Positions 1 through 5,518 of a stretch of DNA of 7,391 bases are shown here, piece by piece; position 1 is the stretch's first letter; the number at the start of each line of letters is the position of its first letter. The stretch is from an uncultured Clostridia bacterium (lineage in GTDB: Bacteria; Bacillota; Clostridia; Christensenellales; UBA1242). The notes beneath the pieces are model-generated. The model saw only the letters and a program-made list of their open reading frames with translations. It had not been told where the DNA came from and did no database searches. The position numbers were made by a program, and so were the translations under genes. The stretch covers positions 1-7,391 of the forward strand of contig CALVNU010000046.1 of assembly GCA_944349915.1 (NCBI GenBank), given 5' to 3'.

Positions 1-2
1 GT

Positions 3-377
3 CCGCTTCCGGGCCTTGAGGCGCAGATACTGCTCCAGCACATGGCCCGCCCGGTAGAGCAGGATGTTGTGCTTGTTATGGACTCAGCCAAAATGCCGGT
101 GCCACTTTTTGCGCCATACGAAGACGGCGAGGAGGAGGGGCTCACCATGATTGACCGATATGACGGCGAGACGGGCGGGTCGGACTTTGTTGACAATATC
201 GCGCTAAAGGAGGTTATTGAGAAACTCGACGAGCGGGACAAAAAAATCATACTTATGCGCTATTTTAACGACAAAACTCAAAGCGAGATTGCCAAAGAGC
301 TTGGCGTGTCGCAGGTGCAGGTCAGTCGCCTAGAAAACAAAATCCTTGAAACGCTCAGAAAAAAACTTTCCAATTAA
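3..377 (+). CDS. Sporulation sigma factor of the sigma-F type, C-terminal part (5' truncated by window edge)
   Basis: The frame is open from base 3 and ends at TAA 375-377. An ATG at 42 exists but falls inside the gene, so it is not the start. The product matches the C-terminal half of the complete sigma F at 2580-3299: the block around MPV.LF.P.EDG, then NIALKE, then the region 4.2 helix-turn-helix with identical stretches DKTQSEIAKEL and SQVQVSRLENKILE. The VQVSRLE..IL ending resembles SigF more than SigG, which usually has AQVSRLE. It would bind the -35 element of forespore promoters. The first 230 bases or so are much richer in GC than the rest of the window and use G/C third positions, unlike the second copy. 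The first 20 residues align poorly, with about two or three extra residues near LEAQILLQH. It could be a true second sigma-F/G gene, an acquired paralogue, or a chimeric contig end. Confidence 0.85.
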   Translation, partial: PLPGLEAQILLQHMARPVEQDVVLVMDSAKMPVPLFAPYEDGEEEGLTMIDRYDGETGGSDFVDNIALKEVIEKLDERDKKIILMRYFNDKTQSEIAKELGVSQVQVSRLENKILETLRKKLSN

Positions 378-417
378 TCATTTAGATTTTTGTTTTATGT
401 TTTTATAAATCAAATTT

Positions 418-441
418 AGTCAGTAAAATTCTGACTTTTTT
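418..441 (+). terminator. Intrinsic terminator after the first sigma-factor gene
   Basis: A 6-bp stem, AGTCAG (418-423) with CTGACT (431-436), has a 7-nt loop and runs into six T (436-441). It lies 40 bp after the stop codon and before the tRNA promoter. Confidence 0.75.
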
Positions 442-480
442 ATTTTATCGAAGAAAATATAATTTTTTTTGCGTTTTTCC

Positions 481-509
481 TTGACTTTTTTCGGAAATTA
501 TCATAAAAT
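481..509 (+). promoter_or_regulatory. Sigma-A-type promoter of the tRNA block
   Basis: TTGACT (481-486) and TAAAAT (504-509) are 17 bp apart, close to the ideal sigma-A promoter. Transcription would start near 516, giving a leader of about 16 nt before tRNA-Pro. It probably drives the first tRNAs of the block. Confidence 0.8.
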
Positions 510-531
510 AACAAAGCAAGTGTTGTTCTGA

Positions 532-607
532 CGGGGTGTGGCTCAGTTGGTAGAGCGCGCGGTTTGGGACCGTGAGGTCGGGGGTTCGAGACCCTCCACC
601 CCGACCA
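532..607 (+). tRNA. tRNA-Pro(TGG)
   Basis: The full cloverleaf is present. The acceptor stem is CGGGGTG with CACCCCG, and the D arm is GCTC/GAGC. The anticodon arm CGCGG/CCGTG carries loop TTTGGGA, with anticodon TGG at 565-567. The T arm contains GGTTCGAGA, the discriminator is A604 and CCA (605-607) is encoded. Its 5' leader and 3' trailer are complementary (518-526 with 607-615), so the precursor may have an extended stem. Confidence 0.97.
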
Positions 608-634
608 CAACACTTTGCTAGGGAATTTTCCTTA

Positions 635-711
635 GGGCCTTTAGCTCAGTTGGTTAGAGCAACCGGCTCATAACCGGTCGGTCCGCGGTTCGAGTCCGTG
701 AAGGCCCACCA
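635..711 (+). tRNA. tRNA with CAT anticodon (elongator Met or lysidine-modified Ile2)
   Basis: Acceptor stem GGGCCTT/AAGGCCC, anticodon stem ACCGG/CCGGT with loop CTCATAA (anticodon 669-671), and an encoded CCA. The acceptor stem is fully paired at position 1-72 (G-C), which rules out initiator tRNA-fMet. CAT is read as Met unless TilS modifies the wobble C to lysidine, in which case it is Ile2. Sequence alone does not settle this; automatic annotation would usually say Met. Confidence 0.95.
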
Positions 712-735
712 TTTTAAAAAATTTTGTGATAACGC

Positions 736-762
736 TTGCATTATTTTTTAAAATATGATAAT
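736..762 (+). promoter_or_regulatory. Possible weak promoter before tRNA-Asp
   Basis: TTGCAT (736-741) and GATAAT (757-762) are separated by 15 bp in the AT-rich spacer upstream of tRNA-Asp. The spacing is short and the -35 imperfect, so these tRNAs may simply be co-transcribed from 481. Confidence 0.3.
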
Positions 763-781
763 CTATCAAAGATGCTAATTT

Positions 782-858
782 GGCTCGGTAGTTCAGTTGG
801 TTAGAACGCTAGCCTGTCACGCTAGAGGTCGTGGGTTCGAGCCCCATCCGAGTCGCCA
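782..858 (+). tRNA. tRNA-Asp(GTC)
   Basis: Acceptor stem GGCTCGG/CCGAGTC (one G-T pair), D arm GTTC/GAAC, anticodon stem CTAGC/GCTAG with loop CTGTCAC (anticodon GTC, 816-818), T arm GTGGGTTCGAGCCCCAT, discriminator G855 as expected for Asp, CCA encoded. Confidence 0.97.
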
Positions 859-887
859 ATATGTCTTTTAAAAAAGGCATGCCACTT

Positions 888-963
888 GCCCTGATAGCTC
901 AGTCGGTAGAGCAAAGGACTGAAAATCCTTGTGTCGGTGGTTCGATTCCACCTTAGGGCACCA
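888..963 (+). tRNA. tRNA-Phe(GAA)
   Basis: Acceptor stem GCCCTGA with TTAGGGC (one G-T pair), T8-A9 present, D arm GCTC/GAGC, anticodon stem AAGGA/TCCTT with loop CTGAAAA (anticodon GAA, 921-923), T arm GGTGGTTCGATTCCACC, discriminator A960, CCA 961-963. Followed by about 90 bp with no recognisable feature. Confidence 0.97.
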
Positions 964-1056
964 CTAAAGTGCAAATCGAACCATCCAAATCTTTTGAAAG
1001 GCGGTCGGTTTGTCGAAGTGCGGTCCATTTTGTTTATAAAAAGTGGAGGCACTGTC

Positions 1057-1084
1057 TTGACATAGGAATGAAAAACTATAAAAG
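1057..1084 (+). promoter_or_regulatory. Probable promoter of tRNA-Thr/tRNA-Tyr
   Basis: A perfect TTGACA -35 (1057-1062) is followed after 16 bp by TAAAAG (1079-1084); an alternative TATAAA at 1077 would leave only 14 bp. A start near 1091 gives a leader of about 20 nt before tRNA-Thr, similar to that of tRNA-Pro. This would split the tRNA block into two transcription units. Confidence 0.55.
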
Positions 1085-1111
1085 TGTAATCATAATCTTG
1101 TGTCATAAAAT

Positions 1112-1186
1112 GCTGGTGTGGCTCAATGGTAGAGCAGCTGACTTGTAATCAGCAGGTTGAAGGTTCGATTCCTTTCACCAGCTCCA
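1112..1186 (+). tRNA. tRNA-Thr(TGT)
   Basis: Acceptor stem GCTGGTG/CACCAGC, D arm GCTC/GAGC, anticodon stem GCTGA/TCAGC with loop CTTGTAA (anticodon TGT, 1144-1146), T arm with GGTTCGATT, discriminator T1183, CCA 1184-1186. Confidence 0.97.
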
Positions 1187-1189
1187 AAA

Positions 1190-1209
1190 AAGCACCTTAA
1201 CGGGTGCTT
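1190..1209 (+). terminator. Small hairpin between tRNA-Thr and tRNA-Tyr
   Basis: AAGCACC (1190-1196) pairs with GGTGCTT (1203-1209) around a 6-nt loop, directly after the tRNA-Thr CCA. The following tract, TTAAATTTT, is broken by A residues. It may act as a processing or 3'-end protection hairpin, or as a partial terminator, rather than a full stop. Confidence 0.4.
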
Positions 1210-1218
1210 AAATTTTAT

Positions 1219-1303
1219 GGGTAGGTTGCAGAGCGGCCAAATGCAACGGACTGTAAATCCGTCGACTTCGTCTTCGGTGGTTCGAATCCACCCCTGCCCA
1301 CCA
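1219..1303 (+). tRNA. tRNA-Tyr(GTA)
   Basis: A class II tRNA of 85 nt with the long variable arm expected for bacterial Tyr (around 1263-1275). Acceptor stem GGGTAGG/CCTGCCC (one T-G pair), anticodon stem ACGGA/TCCGT with loop CTGTAAA (anticodon GTA, 1253-1255), T arm GGTGGTTCGAATCCACC, discriminator A1300, CCA 1301-1303. Confidence 0.97.
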
Positions 1304-1315
1304 TAGAAAAAAAAT

Positions 1316-1342
1316 ACACCACATATTGTGGTGTTTTTTTTT
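1316..1342 (+). terminator. Intrinsic terminator closing the tRNA block
   Basis: ACACCACA (1316-1323) pairs with TGTGGTGT (1327-1334) around a 3-nt loop and runs into nine T (1334-1342). The A-rich run before the stem extends the pairing with the T tract. It sits 12 bp after tRNA-Tyr. Confidence 0.9.
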
Positions 1343-1631
1343 GTTTTATTTGGCATATTTAGTAAAAATTGATTTTTTTAGTCACATTTTTTATTTTTGT
1401 TTGATAATTTTTTAAGATTATGTCTCTTTTTTATGTGTTAGTTTTTGCATAATTTACCTTTTGTTGAATGAACAATCTGTTTTCAACGAAAAAAGTTGTA
1501 GAATTTATATTTTTCTAGATAACAATATCTTTATTGATAAAGTATGCTTATGAGTTTTGTGAGAACTTTTTTGCTAAACTTGTAATAATATTGATTTTAT
1601 TTGCACACTTCCAAATGATGCCTTAAGATTA

Positions 1632-1661
1632 TTGACAAAAGTTTTTAAAGGGGGCTATAGT
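1632..1661 (+). promoter_or_regulatory. Candidate sigma-A promoter in the spoIIA leader
   Basis: TTGACA (1632-1637) and TATAGT (1656-1661) with an 18-bp spacer containing a GGGGG run. It would start transcription near 1668, about 147 nt before spoIIAA. In Bacillus the spoIIA operon is driven by sigma H with Spo0A; no convincing sigma-H promoter was found, so this may be the operon promoter or may serve a short leader RNA. Confidence 0.6.
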
Positions 1662-1712
1662 CTTATATAAATTGATTTATCCATTTCACAATTTATTCAA
1701 CTATTTATTTTT

Positions 1713-1738
1713 AGAGAGCAATATGCTTTCTTTTTTTT
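1713..1738 (+). terminator. Terminator-like hairpin inside the spoIIA leader (possible attenuator)
   Basis: AGAGAGCA (1713-1720) pairs with TGCTTTCT (1724-1731; one G-T pair) around a 3-nt ATA loop, followed by a run of eight T (1731-1738). This has the form of an intrinsic terminator, yet lies 45-70 nt after the predicted transcription start and 76 bp before spoIIAA, with no gene between. It would yield a leader RNA of about 70 nt, or act as a gate on read-through into spoIIA. Confidence 0.55.
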
Positions 1739-1814
1739 ATGTCAATTTTAGACAAAAGAGGATATTTTTCATAACCAGTTATGTGTTATTGTTTAGTTAG
1801 GAAAGGAGTATCAA

Positions 1815-2123
1815 ATGCAAATAAAAAGCAAAGTTTACAATAACACGCTCTATGTGCTTTTGTGTGGCGAATTAGACGAACATTCTGCCACGCATACAAG
1901 AATAACGCTTGACAATGTTTTTTCTGGCGGAGATTTTAACCAAATTATTATAGACCTTTCGGAACTTGAGTTTATGGACAGCACTGGCATAGGCGTGCTT
2001 ATTGGTCGGTATAAAAAAATGAAAGATAGGCACATTCCTATCTATATTTGCAATCCGTCAAAGCAGGCGGAGAAGATTTTTAAGATGACTGGGCTGTATG
2101 ATATTATGCCTAAAATTGTGTAA
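1815..2123 (+). CDS. spoIIAA: Anti-sigma F factor antagonist SpoIIAA (STAS domain)
   Basis: A 102-residue single STAS-domain protein; the Bacillus protein has 117. In this family the dephosphorylated form binds the anti-sigma factor SpoIIAB in the forespore and frees sigma F; SpoIIAB inactivates it by phosphorylating one serine, and SpoIIE phosphatase reverses this. The motif is visible as FMDSTGIGVLIGRYK, where Ser56 lies at the place of Bacillus Ser58. The N-terminal GELDEHSA strand-helix is also typical. ATG 1815 is preceded by AAAGGAG at 1802-1808 with six bases between. It is the first gene of the operon, 14 bp before spoIIAB. Confidence 0.95.
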   Translation: MQIKSKVYNNTLYVLLCGELDEHSATHTRITLDNVFSGGDFNQIIIDLSELEFMDSTGIGVLIGRYKKMKDRHIPIYICNPSKQAEKIFKMTGLYDIMPKIV

Positions 2124-2137
2124 AGAGGTGGTGAAAG

Positions 2138-2587
2138 ATGATAAAGAAAAGTAATTTTATGGAAGTAACTTTTAGTGCACTTTCGGTTAATGAAGGCTTT
2201 GCCAGACTTTGCGTTGCTGGATTTTGTTTGCAGTTAAATCCAAGTTTGGACGAGATAAACGATATAAAAACTGCTGTGTCGGAAGCCGTGACAAATTGTG
2301 TTGTTCATGCTTATCCAAAAATGAATGGCAATGTAACTTTGCGTTGTGAGATTGAGGGCGATGTTGTAAAAATAACTGTTTTAGATAATGGTGTTGGTAT
2401 AAAGGATATAGAAAAGGCAAGAGAGCCGTTTTTTACCACAAAGCCAAGTGAGGAGCGTAGCGGAATGGGCTTTGCTGTTATGGAAAGTTTTATGGATAAG
2501 GTTGATGTTTCTCCAAACAATAATAGGGGAGTTTGCGTTACTATGTACAAACATATTAGCCGTTTGCAAGAGGCGCGTAATGCTTGA
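2138..2587 (+). CDS. spoIIAB: Anti-sigma F factor and serine kinase SpoIIAB
   Basis: A 149-residue GHKL-type ATP-binding protein, about the usual length (146 in Bacillus). It holds sigma F inactive and phosphorylates SpoIIAA. The N box is seen as EAVTNCVVHAY, with Glu49, Asn53 and His57. The G1 box is DNGVGI (83-88) and the G2 box RSGMGF (107-112), preceded by the FFTTKP segment of the ATP lid. ATG 2138 follows an AGAGGTGG ribosome binding site at 2124-2131. The last eight bases overlap sigF, so the two are probably translationally coupled, which suits a protein that must match its target in amount. Confidence 0.96.
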   Translation: MIKKSNFMEVTFSALSVNEGFARLCVAGFCLQLNPSLDEINDIKTAVSEAVTNCVVHAYPKMNGNVTLRCEIEGDVVKITVLDNGVGIKDIEKAREPFFTTKPSEERSGMGFAVMESFMDKVDVSPNNNRGVCVTMYKHISRLQEARNA

Positions 2588-3299
2588 TAACACTCAAATT
2601 TTGGACTTGGTCAAAAGAGCGCAAAATGGTGACCAAGATGCAAAAGAGGTGTTGTTGAAAGAAAATGCTCCACTTATTCGCTGTGTTATCAAAAGGTTTA
2701 AGGACAAGGGGATTGAGTATGACGATTTATATCAAATAGGGTGTCTTGGATTTTTGAAGGCATTAAACAATTTTAAGATTGATTATAATGTCAAATTTTC
2801 AACCTATGTTGTACCAATGGTGATAGGCGAAATAAAACGATTTATGCGTGATGACGGCGCTATAAAAGTTTCTAGAGTGCTTAAAAGTTTGAATCTTCAA
2901 ATCAACAAGTTTGTTAATGATTTTTTTTGTAAAAATCAAAGAAGTCCTTCAATTGAGGAAATTGCAAAGCATTTTAATGTTGATGAGCAAGAGGTTGTGC
3001 TTGCAATGGAGTCCGCTAGAATGCCAGTATCCTTGTATTCTCCGCTTGAAGATGGTGATGACGGACTTCTTGTTATGGATAGAGTTGAAGGCGAAAGCCA
3101 GGGCGATGATATGTTTGAAAACATTGCGTTAAAAGAATTGATACAGCATCTTGACAAACGAGAACAGAAGATTGTTATGCTCCGTTTTTATTTTGACAAA
3201 ACGCAATCGGAAATTGCAAAAGAGTTGAATATATCTCAAGTGCAAGTGTCTAGATTGGAAAATAAAATTCTTGAAAATTTAAGGAAAAAACTTATATAA
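2580..3299 (+). CDS. sigF: RNA polymerase sigma factor SigF (SpoIIAC), forespore-specific
   Basis: 239 residues, slightly shorter than Bacillus sigma F (255). It directs transcription of early forespore genes once SpoIIAA displaces SpoIIAB. Region 2 is intact: YDDLYQIG (47-54), then KFSTYVVPMVIGEIKRF (72-88) and RDDG.IKVSR (90-99), which read the -10 element. Region 3 follows (about 120-155). Region 4.2 is the helix-turn-helix QSEIAKELNISQVQVSRLE (209-227). The ATG at 2580 overlaps the end of spoIIAB and has GCAAGAGG upstream. The frame is open further 5' to 2448, but that extension lies inside spoIIAB and is not like a sigma factor. It faces the lipoprotein gene tail to tail, 50 bp apart, with no strong terminator between. 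A second copy of the C-terminal half lies at 3-377. Confidence 0.97.
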   Translation: MLDNTQILDLVKRAQNGDQDAKEVLLKENAPLIRCVIKRFKDKGIEYDDLYQIGCLGFLKALNNFKIDYNVKFSTYVVPMVIGEIKRFMRDDGAIKVSRVLKSLNLQINKFVNDFFCKNQRSPSIEEIAKHFNVDEQEVVLAMESARMPVSLYSPLEDGDDGLLVMDRVEGESQGDDMFENIALKELIQHLDKREQKIVMLRFYFDKTQSEIAKELNISQVQVSRLENKILENLRKKLI

Positions 3300-3307
3300 T
3301 GTGTCTA

Positions 3308-3346
3308 TTATGCATGCATAACAACAATATATTGTACTAGTATGCA
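3308..3346. repeat. Palindrome cluster in the convergent gap; possible weak bidirectional terminator
   Basis: Three perfect palindromes lie in 35 bp: TTATGCATGCATAA (3308-3321), ACAATATATTGT (3324-3335) and TACTAGTA (3335-3342). TGCATA (3315-3320) also pairs with TATGCA (3341-3346), enclosing the middle palindrome in a nested hairpin. There is no clean T tract on either side, so termination is possible rather than shown. Confidence 0.45.
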
Positions 3347-3349
3347 AAA

Positions 3350-5074
3350 TTATATTTTCGCAAATTCTTGATTTCTGTCTGGTTTAGTTATAATTTTTGG
3401 CGCACTTAATTGTCTTTTTACCGCTTTAATTTTAAGAGTTAAATTTGACATTTTTGAATTTGTGGTTTTGTTGTTAGGGGGTGTTGTATTATAAATTTTT
3501 TCATTCAATTTGTTTGTTTTGCTATTTTTTTCTATTCTTTTTGACTGTTGCGTTTGTGCTAATTTTTTGTCTTGATTTGCATTGTCGTGTTGTTTTGACT
3601 TTTCAATTTGTTGTGCTTCTGTTTGGCTTTCTGTTTGATTTGTTTGCTTTTGATTTGTTATCTTTGTGTTTGCTTTTTGTTTAGCAAAATTTGGTGCTGT
3701 TTGGTTTTCTGCTTGAGTTACTGTTTGATTTTGTGTCAAAAATTTTGCTTGATTTTGGCTTTCTATATTATTTGTTCTTTGCAAATTTATTTTTTCTTGC
3801 TGTGCTAAATTTTTATTTTGGTGCCGTCTGTGTTGTTGCTCTTGGTGCACAACAGTTTGCTTGTTTTGGTTTGTATATCTTTTAGTGTTTATATTTTTAT
3901 TTAAATTGGCGTTTTCGTTGTTATTTGTATTGGTGTTTATAAAACTAGAATTTGTGTTTTCCTTTTCTGCAGAGTTTGGATTTTCAATAGTAGTTGTTTG
4001 GTCTTTTTCTATAGTTTGCGGTGTAAATGTATTTCTATAACTATCAATATTTTTTGTTATAGGTGCATATGTGTCGGTGTTTCTATTAGGGTTAAAAGGT
4101 TCATTTTGATAGTTATAATTATTGGCTGTGTAATCATTTACGCCATAATTGTACCCATAGCCATATTGCTGTGGATAGCCCGCATTGTTTGGATAAAATG
4201 GGTAGGCGCGGTTATAATTGTTTGAGTTGTATCTGTAATTATAACCATTGCCTGCAACATTATTGTATCCTCTTGAATAATGATTGTAGTTGCTATAAAG
4301 CGGTGGGAGAGGGCGATAGGTGTCAATATTTGGCACAAATCGGATCCCTTGATTTCTTGCTTGTGGGTTGTTGTATTGGTTTTGAGTTGCTTGCTCGGTT
4401 GATTGATTGGAATTTTGGGTTGTGTTTTGATTTGAGTATTGATTAGAGTTCTGTGCCGTTTGGTCGGTTGGTTGGTTTACATTTGTGTTGTTTGTTGTTT
4501 GTGATGTGCTGTAAATATTTTCAACTTCTTGCAGAGATTGCAAAAGATTTGCAAGATAGGCTTCTCTTTCTTTTAGATTGTTGTTTAATTCTATAAAATT
4601 GGAATTTAGTTCTTCAAGGTTGGTGTTTTCAATTTTGTTGTTACGGCTAATTTTGTTGACAGCATTTTTTAATTCGCTTTTAGAATTGTTAAGATAAGTC
4701 AAATATTTACTAATGTTTTCGGACAGATTTTTGATTGCGCTTGCTTTGTCATTGCCTAGTCTTATGACATTTTGGTCATACGATTTGATTTGAGAAGTTG
4801 TGTCTAAAATTTGTTCGCGCAGAATTTTTTCTGTTTGGCTGTTGTATAGTGAAATGTTTTTTTGCTCAATAATTTTTGAGCCGTTTTCATTTTCAATGTA
4901 ATCACTTGGAGTGATTGTTCCAACGCCTTCCACAACAGATGATGACAGCACATTTTCAACACGATTCAATTGATTGTTTAATGTCTTGTTGGCTTCTGTA
5001 TCACTAACTCCGCCACAACCAACCAAAGTTAAGCAAGACAAAAGACAGACAGATGCTAAAATAAGTTTTTTCAT
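3350..5074 (-). CDS. Asn/Gln/Tyr-rich lipoprotein with a coiled-coil N-terminal region, function unknown
   Basis: 574 residues, family not recognised. ATG (5072-5074) is preceded on its strand by AAGGAGG (5080-5086). A lipoprotein signal peptide ends in LTLVGC; Cys20 would be lipidated and the protein anchored to the outer face of a membrane. Residues 30-50 and 78-190 are heptad-like helix, with a charged and Asn-rich composition. Residues 190-240 are Asn/Gln/Thr-rich. Residues 255-325 are Tyr/Asn/Gly-rich, with many NY, YN and GYNY pairs. Three related motifs occur: NIDTYR (249-254), NTDTYA (332-337) and NIDSYR (342-347). The rest, to 574, is low-complexity Asn/Gln/Lys-rich and ends basic. 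Tyr/Asn-rich segments recall spore coat or cell-surface proteins, but that is only a resemblance. Lying inverted between sigF and spoVAC, it may take part in sporulation; this is inference. Confidence 0.85.
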   Translation of the reverse strand: MKKLILASVCLLSCLTLVGCGGVSDTEANKTLNNQLNRVENVLSSSVVEGVGTITPSDYIENENGSKIIEQKNISLYNSQTEKILREQILDTTSQIKSYDQNVIRLGNDKASAIKNLSENISKYLTYLNNSKSELKNAVNKISRNNKIENTNLEELNSNFIELNNNLKEREAYLANLLQSLQEVENIYSTSQTTNNTNVNQPTDQTAQNSNQYSNQNTTQNSNQSTEQATQNQYNNPQARNQGIRFVPNIDTYRPLPPLYSNYNHYSRGYNNVAGNGYNYRYNSNNYNRAYPFYPNNAGYPQQYGYGYNYGVNDYTANNYNYQNEPFNPNRNTDTYAPITKNIDSYRNTFTPQTIEKDQTTTIENPNSAEKENTNSSFINTNTNNNENANLNKNINTKRYTNQNKQTVVHQEQQHRRHQNKNLAQQEKINLQRTNNIESQNQAKFLTQNQTVTQAENQTAPNFAKQKANTKITNQKQTNQTESQTEAQQIEKSKQHDNANQDKKLAQTQQSKRIEKNSKTNKLNEKIYNTTPPNNKTTNSKMSNLTLKIKAVKRQLSAPKIITKPDRNQEFAKI

Positions 5075-5107
5075 AATTTCCTCCTTGCTTTAGTTTGTTT
5101 AAAATTT

Positions 5108-5150
5108 TTTGAAATATTCAAACAGTGTAGCACTTTTTGCTGTAAAGCAA
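5108..5150 (-). promoter_or_regulatory. Two dyads upstream of the lipoprotein gene; weak promoter candidate
   Basis: Two inverted repeats stand just upstream of the ribosome binding site: TTTGAA-ATA-TTCAAA (5108-5122) and TTGCT-GTAA-AGCAA (5137-5150). On the minus strand the second overlaps a TTGCTT that, with TACACT 15 bp further on, makes a poor sigma-A-like promoter. They could be operator sites. No clear sporulation sigma promoter was found here. Confidence 0.3.
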
Positions 5151-5208
5151 GGTTAAGTTTTTTGATAGTTGAAAAATGATTTTTATGAATGTCTTTGAAG
5201 GGGAGAAT

Positions 5209-5277
5209 AAGTTAAGGCAGGTGTTAAGTTGTATATATGTGCAAGTTAAGGCATATAGGTTGTGCTTGATATATGTG
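5209..5277. repeat. Degenerate direct duplication of about 34 bp
   Basis: AAGTTAAGGCA begins at 5209 and again at 5243, and each copy ends in ATATATGTG (5233-5241 and 5269-5277). The middle parts differ. The duplication runs directly into the 16-bp repeat array that starts at 5281, suggesting that the whole region grew by slippage or local duplication. Confidence 0.6.
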
Positions 5278-5280
5278 GGT

Positions 5281-5376
5281 CAAAATTTAAGATAGGCAAA
5301 ATTCAAGTCGGTTAAAATGCAAGATAGGTAAAATTTAAGTCGAGCAAAATGTAAGATAGCAAAGATTTAAGTTAGA
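5281..5376. repeat. Tandem array of six 16-bp units alternating in two types (32-bp period)
   Basis: The units start at 5281, 5297, 5313, 5329, 5345 and 5361. Type A (units 1, 3, 5) reads YAAAATKYAAGATAGS; type B (units 2, 4) reads YAAAATTYAAGTCGRK, and unit 6 is a degraded type B. A weaker type B unit may precede at 5265-5280. No spacer separates units and 16 is not a multiple of 3, so this is neither a CRISPR array nor a coding repeat. It lies between the divergent lipoprotein gene and spoVAC. A 32-bp period is about three helical turns, so equal units would face the same side of the DNA. A further 10-bp palindrome, AAGCATGCTT, lies at 5425-5434. Confidence 0.8.
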
Positions 5377-5518
5377 AAAATTTGTAAAACATGCAAAGGT
5401 TAAAAAAGTGGCCATTATTTTGCGAAGCATGCTTAATAAAAAAAATTAAAAAACCTTTTACTTAAAATTGCGTTTAAAGTTTATCTGTATTGGAAATATA
5501 TTACAAGAGGTGAAAAAT

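Larger units (their letters stand above)
1343..1814. other. AT-rich intergenic region upstream of spoIIA
   Basis: About 470 bp without a supported gene. It contains the candidate sigma-A promoter at 1632-1661, the terminator-like hairpin at 1713-1738 and the spoIIAA ribosome binding site AAAGGAG (1802-1808). A loose inverted repeat, GTTGAA (1463-1468) with TTCAAC (1482-1487), has no T tract. The longest plus-strand ORF noticed near it (from ATG 1468) is only 16 codons without a ribosome binding site. No riboswitch or T-box signature was recognised. Confidence 0.7.

Noticed and set aside
532..1303. tRNA genes as integration sites of a mobile element
   Set aside because: No integrase, no duplicated tRNA 3' end and no flanking direct repeat were found in the window.
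822..1356. Minus-strand ORFs over the tRNA genes (822-1106 and 1123-1356)
   Set aside because: Their peptides (such as SDGARTHDL and GERNRTFNLLITSQLLYH) are the well-known false translations of antisense tRNA genes.
1757..1785. Possible sigma-H promoter before spoIIAA (AGAGGATAT at 1757-1765)
   Set aside because: The -35 half looks fair, but no GAAT-like -10 lies at a suitable distance; the nearest, GTTAT at 1778, does not match.
2448..2579. N-terminal extension of sigF from 2448
   Set aside because: It overlaps spoIIAB in another frame, is unlike any sigma factor, and the ATG at 2580 gives a normal family length.
3481..4446. Plus-strand ORFs opposite the lipoprotein gene
   Set aside because: They are Cys/Phe/Leu-rich shadows of Asn/Gln/Lys codons on the other strand and lack ribosome binding sites.
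5281..5376. CRISPR array
   Set aside because: Units are 16 bp and directly contiguous with no unique spacers, and no cas gene is present.
5392..5510. Sigma-G or sigma-F promoter for spoVAC
   Set aside because: TGCAAA (5392) with CATTATT (5413) has mismatches and a short spacer; TATATTA (5497) is too close to the ribosome binding site. Neither is convincing.
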